DNA of 64,000 nucleotides from Chaenocephalus aceratus (taxonomy: Eukaryota > Chordata > Actinopteri > Perciformes > Channichthyidae): assembly GCA_023974075.1 (NCBI GenBank), contig CM043789.1:37722613-37786612 (forward strand). The letters are read 5' to 3'. The notes beneath the pieces were generated by a model, which worked only from the letters and a program-made list of their open reading frames with translations, ran no database searches and was not told where the DNA came from. Every line of letters starts with the position of its first letter. The first letter of the stretch is position 1. Below are positions 1-10,126 of the stretch, piece after piece. A program made the translations under genes and the position numbers.

Positions 1-1628
1 CTAAAGCGGTTGAAGCATCCAACACAAATGGAAGGATTATTATTGTCTGTATTGTTGTCCTTGGCTTGTCACAAAAAGCGGTCGTGGACTTCACACCCGG
101 CAGGTGTGCTGAGGAGCCAGGAAGTGCAATGTTTAGTGTGAGCTCTACTTGACAAATGTGTTTATGTGTTATGTACACAGCAGGCTGAAATGTCCAGCAG
201 GGCGTCGCCAGCCGACAGTTGTATTTCCACTGTCATGATACCGAACTGTCATCTTGTATTACATGCAAAGCTTTTTATCAACATGAAGCTTTAAATGTCT
301 TCAATATATATATTATGATACAAATAAAAATCATTACAATTAATTATGGGACTACTGAAATTAAATGAGGGGTTAGAGAAAAGAGGAATGCTGACTATCG
401 AGTGCAATCTATTAACTTACTCCGAACTCATCTACGAAAAGTATAATACTGATAGAATAAATGTGGACGTTTTTTGATATATACACAACTGTGACGAAAT
501 AATGGCTTTAAACAGAATGAATAGACATGCAACAAAAGAACTGTGCAGCATTCACATGTTGATTTATATTCATTGTAATGAAAGAAGCTTTGATTTGACT
601 GCTTAATACAAATGATGCAGATTAAAGAATGTGTATTTTTTTGTTCTGGGAGTATAAAATGTAACTTACATATGTATGCAAATATGTCTGTCAGTTTTGG
701 TTGAACTGAATGTTCAGGGTTGGTAAGTTGACAGCACAATAAAAAAAAATATTACGACCACAATCACAACCTCCCACCCTTGACAGGGTTAACTAGGCAT
801 AATGTGTTGTACTGTTTTTTATAGAAGATACTTAACTACTCTGTCATTAAATATACTGCTGTGTAGAGCATGATGGCTACAGACAGTAAAAGCGCTCACA
901 CATTGATCCACTCCTCCTATATCCTGTCCGAGTCCCCCCTACAAACTAATCGCTAAGATCTTGACGTCCTGTCATGCTTTAGGTAAGGTATGACTGTGTG
1001 TGCTGGAGCTGCAGCAGAATGATCCAGACACATTGTTCTCATTATGTTCACTGGAAATAATCAGAGTATCATTCATTTCTCCATTTTATAAAATCCCCTC
1101 ACAGTCACTGCAGAGATTGTGCACGCGAGGAAGGCGAGGAAAAGCAAAAGCGAAAGCAGCACTGGGCTGTGTTGACTTTGGTTGAGTAGCCCTTGGACAA
1201 ATTCGCCTAACAGATAAGAGCTGAAAACAACATTTCCAAAAAAGCACAAACATTCGAAAAATGTCTCTTAGAATCTTAATTCAACCAAGACTCAAGATCA
1301 TTTTTGACATGCCTCCAGTCAGCCAAGGAAGAGACTAATAGGAAGTGGGAGTAACTTTTAATGGTAGCAGCTTTATCTGAAATAATGAGCCATGGTGTTT
1401 GAATAACTTTGAAACGCAGCCATGAGGGACACATCTCATGCAGCATTCATGTCAAAACAGCATTAGCACAATTACCAGTTTGTGACTTGTATAGTGTTGA
1501 CGTCAACAAGCAGGTTGCAATTAAAGCTGTGAAAACTGTTTATAATGTGTTCTGCGGCTCAAGAAGAGCTATTACAAAGTTTGCAAAGAACTCTGATAAT
1601 GTCATCAGTCATCTCAGCTTGGTGACTG
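1..1628. other. Non-coding, nothing recognised
   Basis: AT-rich sequence with only short chance open frames, none resembling a known protein or transposon. I see no terminal inverted repeats and no RNA gene. The stretch at 1100-1190 is slightly richer in GC and purine-rich but not recognisable. Confidence 0.5.
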
Positions 1629-2230
1629 TAACGGGCCGTCCACACTACAGCTTCAAAAACGGTTTCCAACGCGTCTGCCCCTTCACTTTGAATGGGGTGA
1701 CGTCACGTTGCCCTCGCTTTCATCACCGAACTGAATTGTGGGTAGCATAGCGGTCCGACGCCGGAGTAGCCAGCGCCAGCCAGCGCCAGCCAATCAAATC
1801 CCGTTTCTGAAAATCTGACAGCTCAAGTCGTAGCCAATCAAACCGCGTCTAAGCTGGGAGAGATATCCCGCTGTTCATTTCTATATTTCAAAAAAAGATG
1901 GAGGAGAAACTAACTATCGCCGTAGCAAATCACCCGGTTTTGTATGACCAGACCCTCTTCACCTACCGGGATACAAACCGGAGGAACCAGGCATGGAGGG
2001 AGGTGGCAGAGACAGTGGGTGAAACTGGTAGGTTTTCGCCTGTTTGGGGAGTTTATATATATATATATATATATTGCTCGCATAAAATCCCCGAGGTTTT
2101 TGCTTTGTATGTCGGGGGCGGGAGATTCATGTGATTGGTTGTTGGTCGCATTGCTCGCAAAAAAATCCCCAAGCTTCAGACACGCCCAGCTCCAAGCTTT
2201 TTTTGAAGCTGTAGTGTGGACGCTCCGTAA
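1629..2230 (+). mobile_element. PIF/Harbinger derivative, copy 1
   Basis: The element spans 1632-2227 (596 bp). Its ends are imperfect inverted repeats built on CGTCCACACTACAGCTTC at the left and its complement at the right. A TAA flanks it on each side (1629-1631 and 2228-2230), the 3-bp target duplication usual for PIF/Harbinger. It holds the start of a MADF-domain gene and then stops in a short TA repeat, so it lacks transposase and would need one in trans. The right TAA is also the left TAA of the next element. Confidence 0.8.
1898..2027 (+). pseudogene. MADF-domain first exon of a Harbinger accessory gene
   Basis: The frame starts with ATG and reads about 43 residues with a MADF/Myb-SANT-like pattern: HPVLYD, then YRDTNRRNQAWREVAETVG. 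It ends at a GT-AGGT splice-donor-like site at 2028. Autonomous PIF/Harbinger elements usually encode a nuclease-type transposase and a separate Myb/MADF-like DNA-binding protein that helps it reach DNA. Only this first exon is left here; no later exon is present before the right terminus. The MADF assignment is by motif only. Confidence 0.65.
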
Positions 2231-3693
2231 CGGTACGTCCACACAGCAGCTTTACAACGAATCTTCCACCGCTTCTCTGCCCATTGACTTTGAATGGGGA
2301 TGACGTCACTTTGCCTCGCTTTTCGCCGAACTGCATTGTGGGGGAGCAAAGCGAAGATTTCCAGGATTTCCAGGATTCCAAAGTTGAGCAATGTTCAACT
2401 TTTGAAGCTGAGCTGGAAGCGCCAGCCAATCAAACACGTTTATGTAAATCTGACAGTAGAAGCGCTAACCAATCAAACTGCTTGTAAGCAGGGAGAGCCA
2501 GACCGCAGTTCATTTCCTCATATTCCAAACGAGAAATTACGGTAGCAAATCACCCGGTTCTTTACGATCAGAACTATTAACGGGATACAAACCGGAGGAA
2601 CCAGGCATGGAGGGAGGTGGCAGAGACAGTGGGTGGAACTGGTAGGTTTTTCGCCTGTTTGGGGAGTTTATATATATATATTAGTGCTGTCAAAATTATC
2701 GCTTTAACGGCGGTAATACATTTTTTGAATTAATTGCATTAACGCATTTAACGCATGTGCAGAATGGCCCGCCCCATACGTGCCACCAGTGGCAGCGCCA
2801 GGGTATGGCTGGGGTAGGCTACACCCATACCAATAAATGGCTTAGCCCCACCATGAGACATGATGTTAAAGTAAGCAAAATAAAGTCCGCCAACTCGCGC
2901 GGAGTAAATTGCACAGACAGCAGTTAGTAAGATTGATTTCAGTAGCCACGGTTTTGAAAACTTTTGTCACGTAGTGATCGTCTTCTCAATAGAACATCTT
3001 TGATAACGGCGTGATGTTGTTGCAGGAAGTCCCGACGGAGAATACTTTTGCTGTAGTACAGGGCAGAGCCATATAATAGTAATAATATGGCTCTGGTACA
3101 GGGGTGCACATAACTGGTACACAGATTATGTGCGTAATCTGAAATGCGTACCGTCACTTGTGTCACAAAGCGCATTTGCGTACCGACGTACTTGTGAAGC
3201 CGCCCCCCCCCCTCTGTCGACTTTCCTGAAGTACTCCCCCGTTGATAGAAATCAACACGTAATGAATTAAGACCCCACGGTTTGATGATTGATAGGTATG
3301 TGGGTTGTCTTTCATTTTGGCACGCAGAAATTTTTTATAATAAACATAGATACTGTATGTTAAAGGGATATATCCGCCTTCTTTCATTTATCTTTCCATT
3401 CCCACAACAATATACATAAATAAATGGCATATTTTGGACATAGTTCGAATGGTGATTAATCATGATTAATTAATTTTTAAACTGTGATTAATCTGATTAA
3501 ACATTTAATCGTTTGACAGCGAAAATATATATACATAATATTGCTCGCATAAAATCCCCGGGGTTTTTTCCTTTGTATGTCGGGGGCGGGAGATTCATGT
3601 GATTGGTTGTTGGTCGCATTGCTCGCAAAAAATCCCCAAGCTGTCAGACACGCCCAGCTCCAAGATTTTTGAAAAGCTGCTGTGTGGACGTAA
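2228..3693 (+). mobile_element. PIF/Harbinger derivative, copy 2 (split by a hAT-like element)
   Basis: The element spans 2231-3690 and is bounded by TAA at 2228-2230 and 3691-3693. Its ends (CGTCCACACAGCAGCTTT and the matching right end near 3672-3690) are a diverged version of copy 1, and the interior shares the GACTTTGAATGGGG, GATGACGTCAC and MADF-exon stretches. The MADF remnant (about 2530-2641) has lost bases inside the LYDQ region, so its frame is broken. Copy 2 lies head-to-tail with copy 1. An 843-bp hAT-like element interrupts its TA-rich intron-like part. Confidence 0.78.
2674..3532 (-). mobile_element. Non-autonomous hAT-like element (short copy, inside Harbinger copy 2)
   Basis: The element runs about 2682-3524. 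One end is TAGTGCTGTCAAAATTATCG and the other ends in TAATCGTTTGACAGC followed by a degraded terminus. An 8-bp ATATATAT occurs on both sides (2674-2681, 3525-3532), but the site is a TA repeat, so the duplication is weak evidence. A much better-bounded copy lies at 53212-54258 in the opposite orientation. Compared with it this copy has lost about 200 bp next to the poly-C run at about 3203. A 78-residue frame at 2939-3175 is shared with the other copy but resembles no transposase I know. Confidence 0.7.
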
Positions 3694-4174
3694 GGAAAGA
3701 TGCGTTAGAATCTGGTAGTGTGGTGTTAAAAAGAGGTGAGAATTTGGCAAGGAAGGTTTCATTAAGAAATATGTCCTGTTGCATTATGGGAAGTGTAAGA
3801 TCATGGTGTTTTGGAGTTCACATCAAACTGCACTCTCAAATATGTTTCGAGGGAAAAGGTTTTTCTCAGGAATTTCGTTAAAAGTGATAAACGTTGTAAA
3901 TTGACAAAAATAAGACAAAACTACTAGTTTTTTTTGTAATCATGTTTTGGGTTAAAATGAGCAAAACGTTATTGAAGTAACAAACGTACATTTTTAAAAA
4001 GTAAACGTCGACTTTTGGTTTCACCAGGGACAGGAACAAAGTAAAAAATGATATTGTAAACAGAGGACATATTACTTTTAAAGAAGTTTAGTAGTTTTGT
4101 AACACACTATTTAACCAGGTTGTTATGAATGCACTTACACTTTAAAGGAGAATTAGCCTTATTTAAAATGATCT
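3694..4174. other. Non-coding, nothing recognised
   Basis: AT-rich sequence between the Harbinger pair and the next hAT. It contains several short direct stretches of AAAC/GTTT type but no coding frame, terminal repeats or RNA gene that I can support. Confidence 0.45.
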
Positions 4175-4349
4175 TAGTGGTTTTCAAAGTGTGAGGCGCG
4201 CCTCCCTGGGAGCGCCAGAGAGCTTCAGGGGAGAGAACAAAATAACGAGAAAAAGATGAGTAAAGTGTCACTTGCACACTTTTGGCTGTCTGTGGAGACC
4301 GAGTTCCCCCACCTCGACAAAAAGGCTGTAAAAGTGCTCATTCCATACC

Positions 4350-4563
4350 CCTCCACCCAGGGGCGGACTGGCCATCTGTGTGTTCTGGAGAATCACAGAA
4401 CGGCCGGCTCGCTGGCGGCCGGGACCGCCCTTTATTTTTTATGTTTTTAAACGGCATCATTTAAGTTGCGCTAACAGGCGACAGAGGTCCGTTCAGGGGG
4501 GCCGTTTCGACGCAGCGAGGCTCCCCCCCTGATTTTTAGTCCCAGTCCGCCCCTGCCTCCACC
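4350..4563. mobile_element. 198-bp hAT MITE inside the hATC fragment
   Basis: The element at 4358-4555 begins CAGGGGCGGACTGG and ends CCAGTCCGCCCCTG, a perfect 14-bp terminal inverted repeat. It is flanked by an exact 8-bp duplication CCTCCACC (4350-4357 and 4556-4563). It is GC-rich with no coding potential. Length, ends and duplication all fit a non-autonomous hAT element. Confidence 0.9.
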
Positions 4564-4569
4564 TACCTG

Positions 4570-4833
4570 CAGGGCCGGCCCTTGGCATAGGCAGTATAGG
4601 TGAATGCTAAGTGGGCATCAATCAATTTTTATTTTTATTTCATAACACAATTTCCCGATTTTGGATCAACAAAATACATCTTATCTTATATTGTGATTTT
4701 TTTTTTTGAAATAATGGTTTTAGTGTGCAATTATAGGTTTTAATTTTGTATTTGTGTTAATTTAAAATAAATCAAACTCCCAAAAAACGTATACAGCTTT
4801 TATTAACATTGGAATTTACTGTGTAAGCGGCCG

Positions 4834-4874
<41 letters not shown>

Positions 4875-5027
4875 GAGCTTTAGAGAGCTCTCCCTCCTGA
4901 GGCTCTGATAACCTCAGCTCAGTGAGGTAAAGGCACACCTTATTATGATCATTTATAGTTATAAAAAATAAAAGAATAGATTTTCATCTATTCTATCCAG
5001 CTAAAATCTTGCCTAGGGCAGCAAATT
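4570..5027. mobile_element. Second hAT-like insertion in the hATC fragment, right end decayed
   Basis: It starts with a typical hAT terminus, CAGGGCCGGCCCTTGGC, at 4570 and interrupts the same transposase block between TYLC and ECGFSAL. No matching right terminus is visible; the last foreign bases are around TAGGGCAGCAAATTG near 5013-5027. The interior shares a segment near 4880-4935 (CTCTGATAACCTCAGCTC and following) with the hAT element at 16324-18576. The right boundary is set by where transposase coding resumes. Confidence 0.6.
4835..4873 (+). repeat. Poly-G run of 39 bases
   Basis: An uninterrupted run of 39 G, preceded by GCGGCCGC. Long G runs are rare in vertebrate DNA and can form G-quadruplex structures. 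The length may be inaccurate, because long homopolymers are error-prone in sequencing. Confidence 0.95.
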
Positions 5028-5563
5028 GGTGAGTGCGGGTTTTCTGCATTGACTTTGATCAAAAGCAAGTACCGGGTCAAGAGTAGGGGTGAGTGTAATA
5101 AGGAGGCAAAGTTGACGTTCAGTGTGTTGCCGGGAGCATATAAGGATTTATCACGACTTGTTGTAAATGTTAAAAAAAAAGAGAAAAAAATATTTTTAAA
5201 CACAAAGATAAAAAGGTTTAAAAAAAGTTATTGTTTAATGTTTTAAGAAGGTCACGCTACTCAGCCATCAAATCGGTGCAGTCAGTGAGTCAGCACGATA
5301 GATTCAAACACAGAGACGAGAAGAGAGAAACAGTCTGAGTCATTTCAAATGGCGTGCTCAAACAAGAGAAAGGTCGACAGCGAAAACAGAGCATTTAATG
5401 ACATTTTCTCTTACTGGACCTCTTTGAAATGCAATTGAATAACCTGCATTATAGCAACAACAACAACAATAACAATAATAATAGCAATAATAATTGGGAG
5501 GGGGGGCACGGCTGTTAAGTTTCTCTGAGGGGAGGCTCACCTTCCCACACTTTGAAAACCCTG

Positions 5564-6559
5564 CTCTAGATGATAAACAATGGCATTTAATGTACCTACA
5601 CTTTCAAAGACCTGAACTTCATTTAAAAACGGATGACGCTTTTAGTACCGGTGAGAAAAGTGCTGACTGCTAGATACAGGTTGACTTAGAAAAGGGGGGT
5701 GTATGTTGCAGACGTGTTGAGCTGCAGTGATGGATACTGGTAATTACGTTTAGTTATCTCATTTAACCCTACACACATGCACACGTTTAATTGCCTGGAA
5801 AAGAAAACCCAGCTCAAGCTAATCTGGTGTAAGGGGATCTCATGTGGAGGAACCTAAAGAGTGATGGGCCTCCCTCTCTGCAGACGGGGCGTGGCTGCTC
5901 CAAGAAGCCCCAGGGAGAGGAGATTAGTACGACTCTGATCTCTGCACCGCAAAAGCATCATCTCAGTGAGGGAGCCACAGTTTGTGCACTTTATATGCGT
6001 ATATGTGTGGGAGGGGTGTGAGAGAGAAATTACATTAATCTCGCACTGAGTAACAAGAGTAGCAGTAAAGCAAATACTGCCAAAGCTAAATGTAGAAGCA
6101 CATTTCCTATCTTTCCTTTTTGCACAGTAGTGATTGAATGCAAAGCTACAATAAGTCTCTGTTTGTGGCACCAACATATGTTTATACCATGAATGTGTAT
6201 TTCATACTCTGGTAGTTTTCAGGACTGCTTTTTAAAAAAAAAAAGTGTTATTCCTATCCTAAATGTATAAGAATCGTCACAACCTCATGTAAAATGTTGT
6301 TAGTAGCAGAGTTTTACATGAGGCTGATCAGAAAAGTAAAATAAACCTTTATCAATGTACAAAGGCCATTTCATTTTGGGCATGAGCAAAAGCACGGGAA
6401 GTAGACGTGTGTACAGGAAGTAGAAAGTGTGTACAAGCAGAAGTACACGCAAAAGAGCCGTTTGTTGCGCAAATAATATAAAAGTAACAACTAAATAAAT
6501 AAAAATAAAATGCAGCTTCCTTTTGTAAAGGTGAACATAATTATTTTCAGGCGTTTTCT
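5564..6559. other. Non-coding, nothing recognised
   Basis: No gene or element ends recognised. The frame on the minus strand at 5854-6177 has no recognisable motif and is best read as chance. Confidence 0.45.
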
Positions 6560-7753
6560 GAAAGACCCTGAGATATCACAACCAGCCAAGCTACAATCAT
6601 TGTTATTACTCTGCCTTGTAACCTTTTGCCATGGTTGGGGATGCAGGTTTCCATCCTTTAATGAAGGTGGTTGATCCTTGATACAACATCCTGGTTAGGA
6701 AATACCTTATGTCTAAAGAAAGCTGTGTACAACAGGACGGCTCCATAGTAACTGCAAACAGTGCGGTTTTTAACAAGATGTATGAGGAGAGTGAGAATAA
6801 CTGAAGCTTATTAGCTTGTATCAGGACATCTTATTGGTCAGAATTGGTGATACAGGCGTGCACTCTTGAGACGGTCCATGTAGCTGTACTGTAGCAGCAC
6901 ACAACAAACTAAATATCTGAGCTCCTCAAAAAAATATCTTATGACTGGCAAGGTCCGGCTGTTATTACGGACAATAGAGCTAACATGGCCTCAGCTGTGA
7001 ACACCACTGGATCACATTCTGTACTTTTGGCACACTGCAAATAGTTGTGAAGGACTCCATTAAGACCGGCACGAGCTCGGTGTCAGTCCTGGAGAGATGT
7101 GCTGCTATCGTTCAATTCTCCCACCAAAGCACCAACATTTCAGACAAGCTAAGAGAAGGAAGAATTCAGTTGCAATTGCCAGAGTAAAGACTAATCCAGG
7201 CCAATTAGGTATTGTATATGCAGGGGAGATGGCATGAACAGCAACACGCTTTTATATGAGCACTTCGTCTTCTTGGGAGAACACCTAGTGCTAGATTAAA
7301 AGGAGAATGGTTCCGCATCAGCCTCGTCATCCTTAATGGCTGTTGAAGAGGCCATTAGATCAGTATGTAACCATTCCTAAAGTCATGTCTCCAAACAGAG
7401 ACCGTCTGCAGTAGGGTATCAGTCAGGCTATGCAACCCAATCCCAAAAGATTGCACGCTGCACTTTTATGGACTAAAGCTCCAAAAGTATTGTCTGAAGC
7501 AATATTGGGAATTCATAAATAACTAAATTTGTGGCTCATTGTTGAGATGCAACCCTTGGAAGTTGTGATGGACAGGCAACAACCAATGAACCCTTCATTA
7601 CTGCATCGACCGTCTCTAAGAAACAGCCTTGTCAATACAGAGGTTTACCAGGAACAAAGAGTGAAAGGAACGGTGCAAACCATTCAACATCCAAGGAGGA
7701 CTATGGCAGGAGTATGATGTACATCTAATGGATTAGCAGGGAACACACATGTA

Positions 7754-8668
7754 TACAGTTGCAAGAAAAAGTATGTGAACCCTTTGGATTCTCCACACAT
7801 AGCGTTCTGTGTTCCTTCCAAACAACTCAGCATTGGTTTCATGTCCACAGAATACTTTGCCAGTAGTGCTGTGGAACATCCAGGTGCTCTTTTGCAAACT
7901 TCAAACGTGCAGCAATGTTTGTTCTGGACAGCAGTGGCTTCCTCCGTGGTGTCCTCCCATGAACTCCATTCTTGTTCGGTGTTTTACGTATCGTAGATTC
8001 GTCAACAGAGACGTTAGCAGCATGTGCCAGAGATTTCTTTAAGTCTCTAGCTGACACTCTAGGACTCTTCTTCACCTCATTGAGCATCCTGCGCTGTGCT
8101 CTAGCAGTCATCTTCACAGGACGGCCACTCCTAGGGAGAGCAGCAACAGTGCTGAACTTTCTCCATTTATAGACAACTTGTCTTACCGTGGACTGATGAG
8201 CATCAAGGCTTTAGAGATACTTTTGTAACCCTTTCCAGCTTATGCAAGTCAACAATTGTTAATCGTAGGTCTCTGAGGGCTCTTCTGTGCGAGGCATGGC
8301 TCACATCTGGCAATGCTTCTTAAGAATAGCAAATTCAAAAGTGGTGTGTATTTTTTATAGGGCAGGGCAGCTTCAACCAACACCTCCAATCTCGTCTCAT
8401 TGATTGGACTCCAGGTTGGCTTACTCCTGACTCCAATTAGCTCTTGAAGAAGTCTTTAGCCGAGGGGTTCACATGTGCTGCACTGTGAATGTTTACATGG
8501 TGAGTTCAATAAAAACATGAAAACATATAATTGTGTGTGTGGTATTAGTGAAGCAGACTGTTTGTCTATTGTTGTGACTTAGATGAAGATCAGAACACAT
8601 TTTATGACCAACTTATGCAGAAATCCAGGTCATTCCAAAGGGTTCACATACTTTTTCTTGCAACTGTA
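7754..8668 (-). mobile_element. Tc1/mariner-like element, internally deleted
   Basis: The element spans 7756-8666 (911 bp) with perfect 32-bp terminal inverted repeats beginning CAGTTGCAAGAAAAAGTATG, and TA on each side (7754-7755, 8667-8668). Intact Tc1-like elements are about 1.3-1.6 kb; here the part coding for most of the catalytic domain is gone, so the transposase ends right at the left terminus. It sits inside the hAT relic and is therefore younger. The perfect ends suggest a rather recent insertion. Confidence 0.93.
7839..8297 (-). pseudogene. Tc1-like transposase, N-terminal part
   Basis: On the minus strand the gene starts at the ATG at 8297 (MPRTEEPSE). It has stops in the first 40 codons, then reads about 92 open residues: [18 protein letters not shown], the second helix-turn-helix region, then NKNGVHGRTPRRKPLLS and FAKEHLDVPQHYW up to the first catalytic aspartate region (ILWT). 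A 2-base loss breaks the frame just before that aspartate, and the rest of the DDE domain is deleted. Not functional. Confidence 0.88.
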
Positions 8669-8803
8669 CGTTGAGGAGAAAGTGATCCTAGTGGAGGCCG
8701 TTTGCAAAGTGGCAAACATATACATTTGAACTGTTCCAGCAGAGAAGATGGTTTCCAAGGCAGGAGAGACAGGAAATCAAAACAAAATCAGCTTAAAGTT
8801 TTA

Positions 8804-9397
8804 AAAATAATACGTTACTTTTCTTGAACTCCACTCGAGAAGAAAAATCTCTTGAGAGCAATTCATAAATGTTAGAATGTACTTAATGTTACTTGTTTTC
8901 CCCAAACACAGTTATTACAAAGATAAGCTGCTTTTCATGTAGGCTAAGGACATATTTATGTAACATCTAAATTAAGTATTTTTTAGAGGTTTGCTTAATA
9001 TATATAGGAAAATAAAGATACTCTGAAAAACAATCAGGACATATTTAAGGAGATTAATTCATCTTCTTAAACGAAAGTGTAAATTAGCATAAATATGTTT
9101 TGATTAGTGACAGGTGGCAGCTGTTCAGCTCTGTATCTCTTATCTTATCTGAAAGGAGAAAGACTTGGAATGGAAGATAAGTTCAAGGTAATTAGTAGGC
9201 GTTAGGTAAAGGTGTTGTATAGCAGGGTTTTGAAGACTTTTTTTAAACCAGGCTTTATTAACAGCTGTTTACTGAATAAATGAATGCCTTTAAACATCCC
9301 TTATGGCCAATAATTGAAATGCCTAATAATAAATCTGTATAAATCTCATGATTATTATTAGCAAAGATCTTAAGTCATGAGGAACAATCACTAAAGA
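8804..9397. other. Non-coding, nothing recognised
   Basis: AT-rich sequence without coding frames or terminal repeats that I can identify. Confidence 0.4.
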
Positions 9398-9958
9398 GGT
9401 TTCTCAATACTCTAATTTCCCCTCCTCGACTCCTATCCTCGAGACTTGGTGCCGCCCACAGGAGATGCGAGCTGAGGACTGAGGAGGGGAACCGAGGAGA
9501 GAGGGGGGGAAGCAGCAGGCGGTTAGAGAAATGAGAACTCCTCTCCTCTGAGCGGTCATTTTAAAGAGACGTCCATTAATGATGACAGGAGGCACAGCAA
9601 GCCCTCTGTCTGATGGACAGATGTGTTCATGACGACTTATATATTTACTTTGATTCATTCACAGTGCGGTATAATGAGACAGTAACAGCTACAGATGCGG
9701 ACATATAGACACATTTATTTATATATACAATTTCAGAATCAAACAAGTATGAGAGCACTCTCATAATAACGTAACACAATCAGAGACTGGATATATTCGG
9801 AATGCATCCGTGGAGGACCCATCAGTGTCCTTCCTCGATGCTCGATGTGCATTTAGAGAAATGAGATGTCCTTCAACATGGCGCGCTGAAATCCATTTCC
9901 GGGTCACTACCGGAGGACCGAGGAGTCGAGGAGGGGAAATTAGTAGTATTGAGAAACC
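9398..9958. mobile_element. 561-bp terminal-inverted-repeat element (MITE), family unassigned
   Basis: The left end GGTTTCTCAATACT continues as AATTTCCCCTCCTCGACTCC, and the right end at about 9921-9958 is its reverse complement with one small indel, giving an inverted repeat of about 38 bp. There is no transposase. I could not fix a target duplication with confidence: TAA lies next to the right end, and also left of the element but three bases away. The interior is unremarkable. It is a DNA transposon derivative of unknown superfamily. Confidence 0.7.
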
Positions 9959-9966
9959 TAAATCTC

Positions 9967-9968
<2 letters not shown>

Positions 9969-10012
<44 letters not shown>

Positions 10013-10069
10013 TGTGAGTGAGTGAGTGAGTGAGTGAGTGAGTGAGTGAGTGAGTGAGTGAGCGAGCGA

Positions 10070-10124
<55 letters not shown>

Positions 10125-10126
10125 TG
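9969..10126 (+). repeat. Compound microsatellite (TG)n-(TGAG)n-(CGAG)n-(CGTG)n
   Basis: Four related repeat phases follow one another without a break: TG to about 10010, TGAG to about 10061, CGAG three times to 10070, CGTG to about 10126. Each step differs by one base from the one before, the expected mark of a mutated unit that was then expanded. Frames through it are artefacts. Confidence 0.97.

Larger units (their letters stand above)
4256..5110 (+). pseudogene. hAT transposase C-terminal (hATC) fragment, ZBED5/FAM200-like
   Basis: The frame from 4256 reads FWLSVETEFPHLDKKAVKVL and then IPYPST up to the first insertion at 4358. The first codons after that insertion encode the expected TYLC, and after the second insertion the frame goes on at about 5028 with ECGFSALTLIKSKYR. 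This is the hydrophobic dimerisation block that ends hAT transposases. Everything upstream (zinc finger, catalytic core) is missing, and the ends of the first insertion fit exactly between codons of this block. It cannot encode an active enzyme. Confidence 0.72.
4175..5563 (+). mobile_element. hAT element, ZBED5-like family, copy A (3' part of transposase kept)
   Basis: The left end (GGTTTTCAAAGTGTGAGGCG) and the right end (CCCACACTTTGAAAACCCTG) form terminal inverted repeats. The same ends bound the element at 47637-50534, which has a clean 8-bp target duplication; here I find none, and the first base of the left end is T instead of C. The inside holds the C-terminal part of a hAT transposase, split by two later insertions (4358-4555 and from 4570). 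The last part, with a CAACAATAATAAT stretch near 5455-5490, matches the right part of the other copy. Confidence 0.75.
6560..8803 (+). pseudogene. Strongly decayed ZBED-like hAT transposase, interrupted by a Tc1-like element
   Basis: Short frames on the plus strand, separated by stops and shifts, follow the order of a ZBED1/4/6-like hAT transposase. From 6631 the frame reads VGDAGFHPLMKVVDP and then a KYLMSK stretch. At 6958-6987 it reads AVITDNRANM, the catalytic-block motif usually written TDN..NM, soon followed by LLAHC. Near 7090-7180 comes a block like ISDKLREGRIQLQLPE. After the Tc1 insertion, at 8733, it reads VPAEKMVSKAGETG, the start of the C-terminal dimerisation domain. No single frame is long, which explains why it is easily missed. 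Family level is clear to me; exact subfamily is not. Confidence 0.7.

Noticed and set aside
4175..5571. Target duplication for hAT copy A
   Set aside because: The flanks AATGATCT and CTCTAGAT do not match; one or both sides must have changed, so I did not claim one.
9969..10126. CRISPR-like array or telomere-type repeat
   Set aside because: Units are 2-4 bp without spacers; a plain compound microsatellite.
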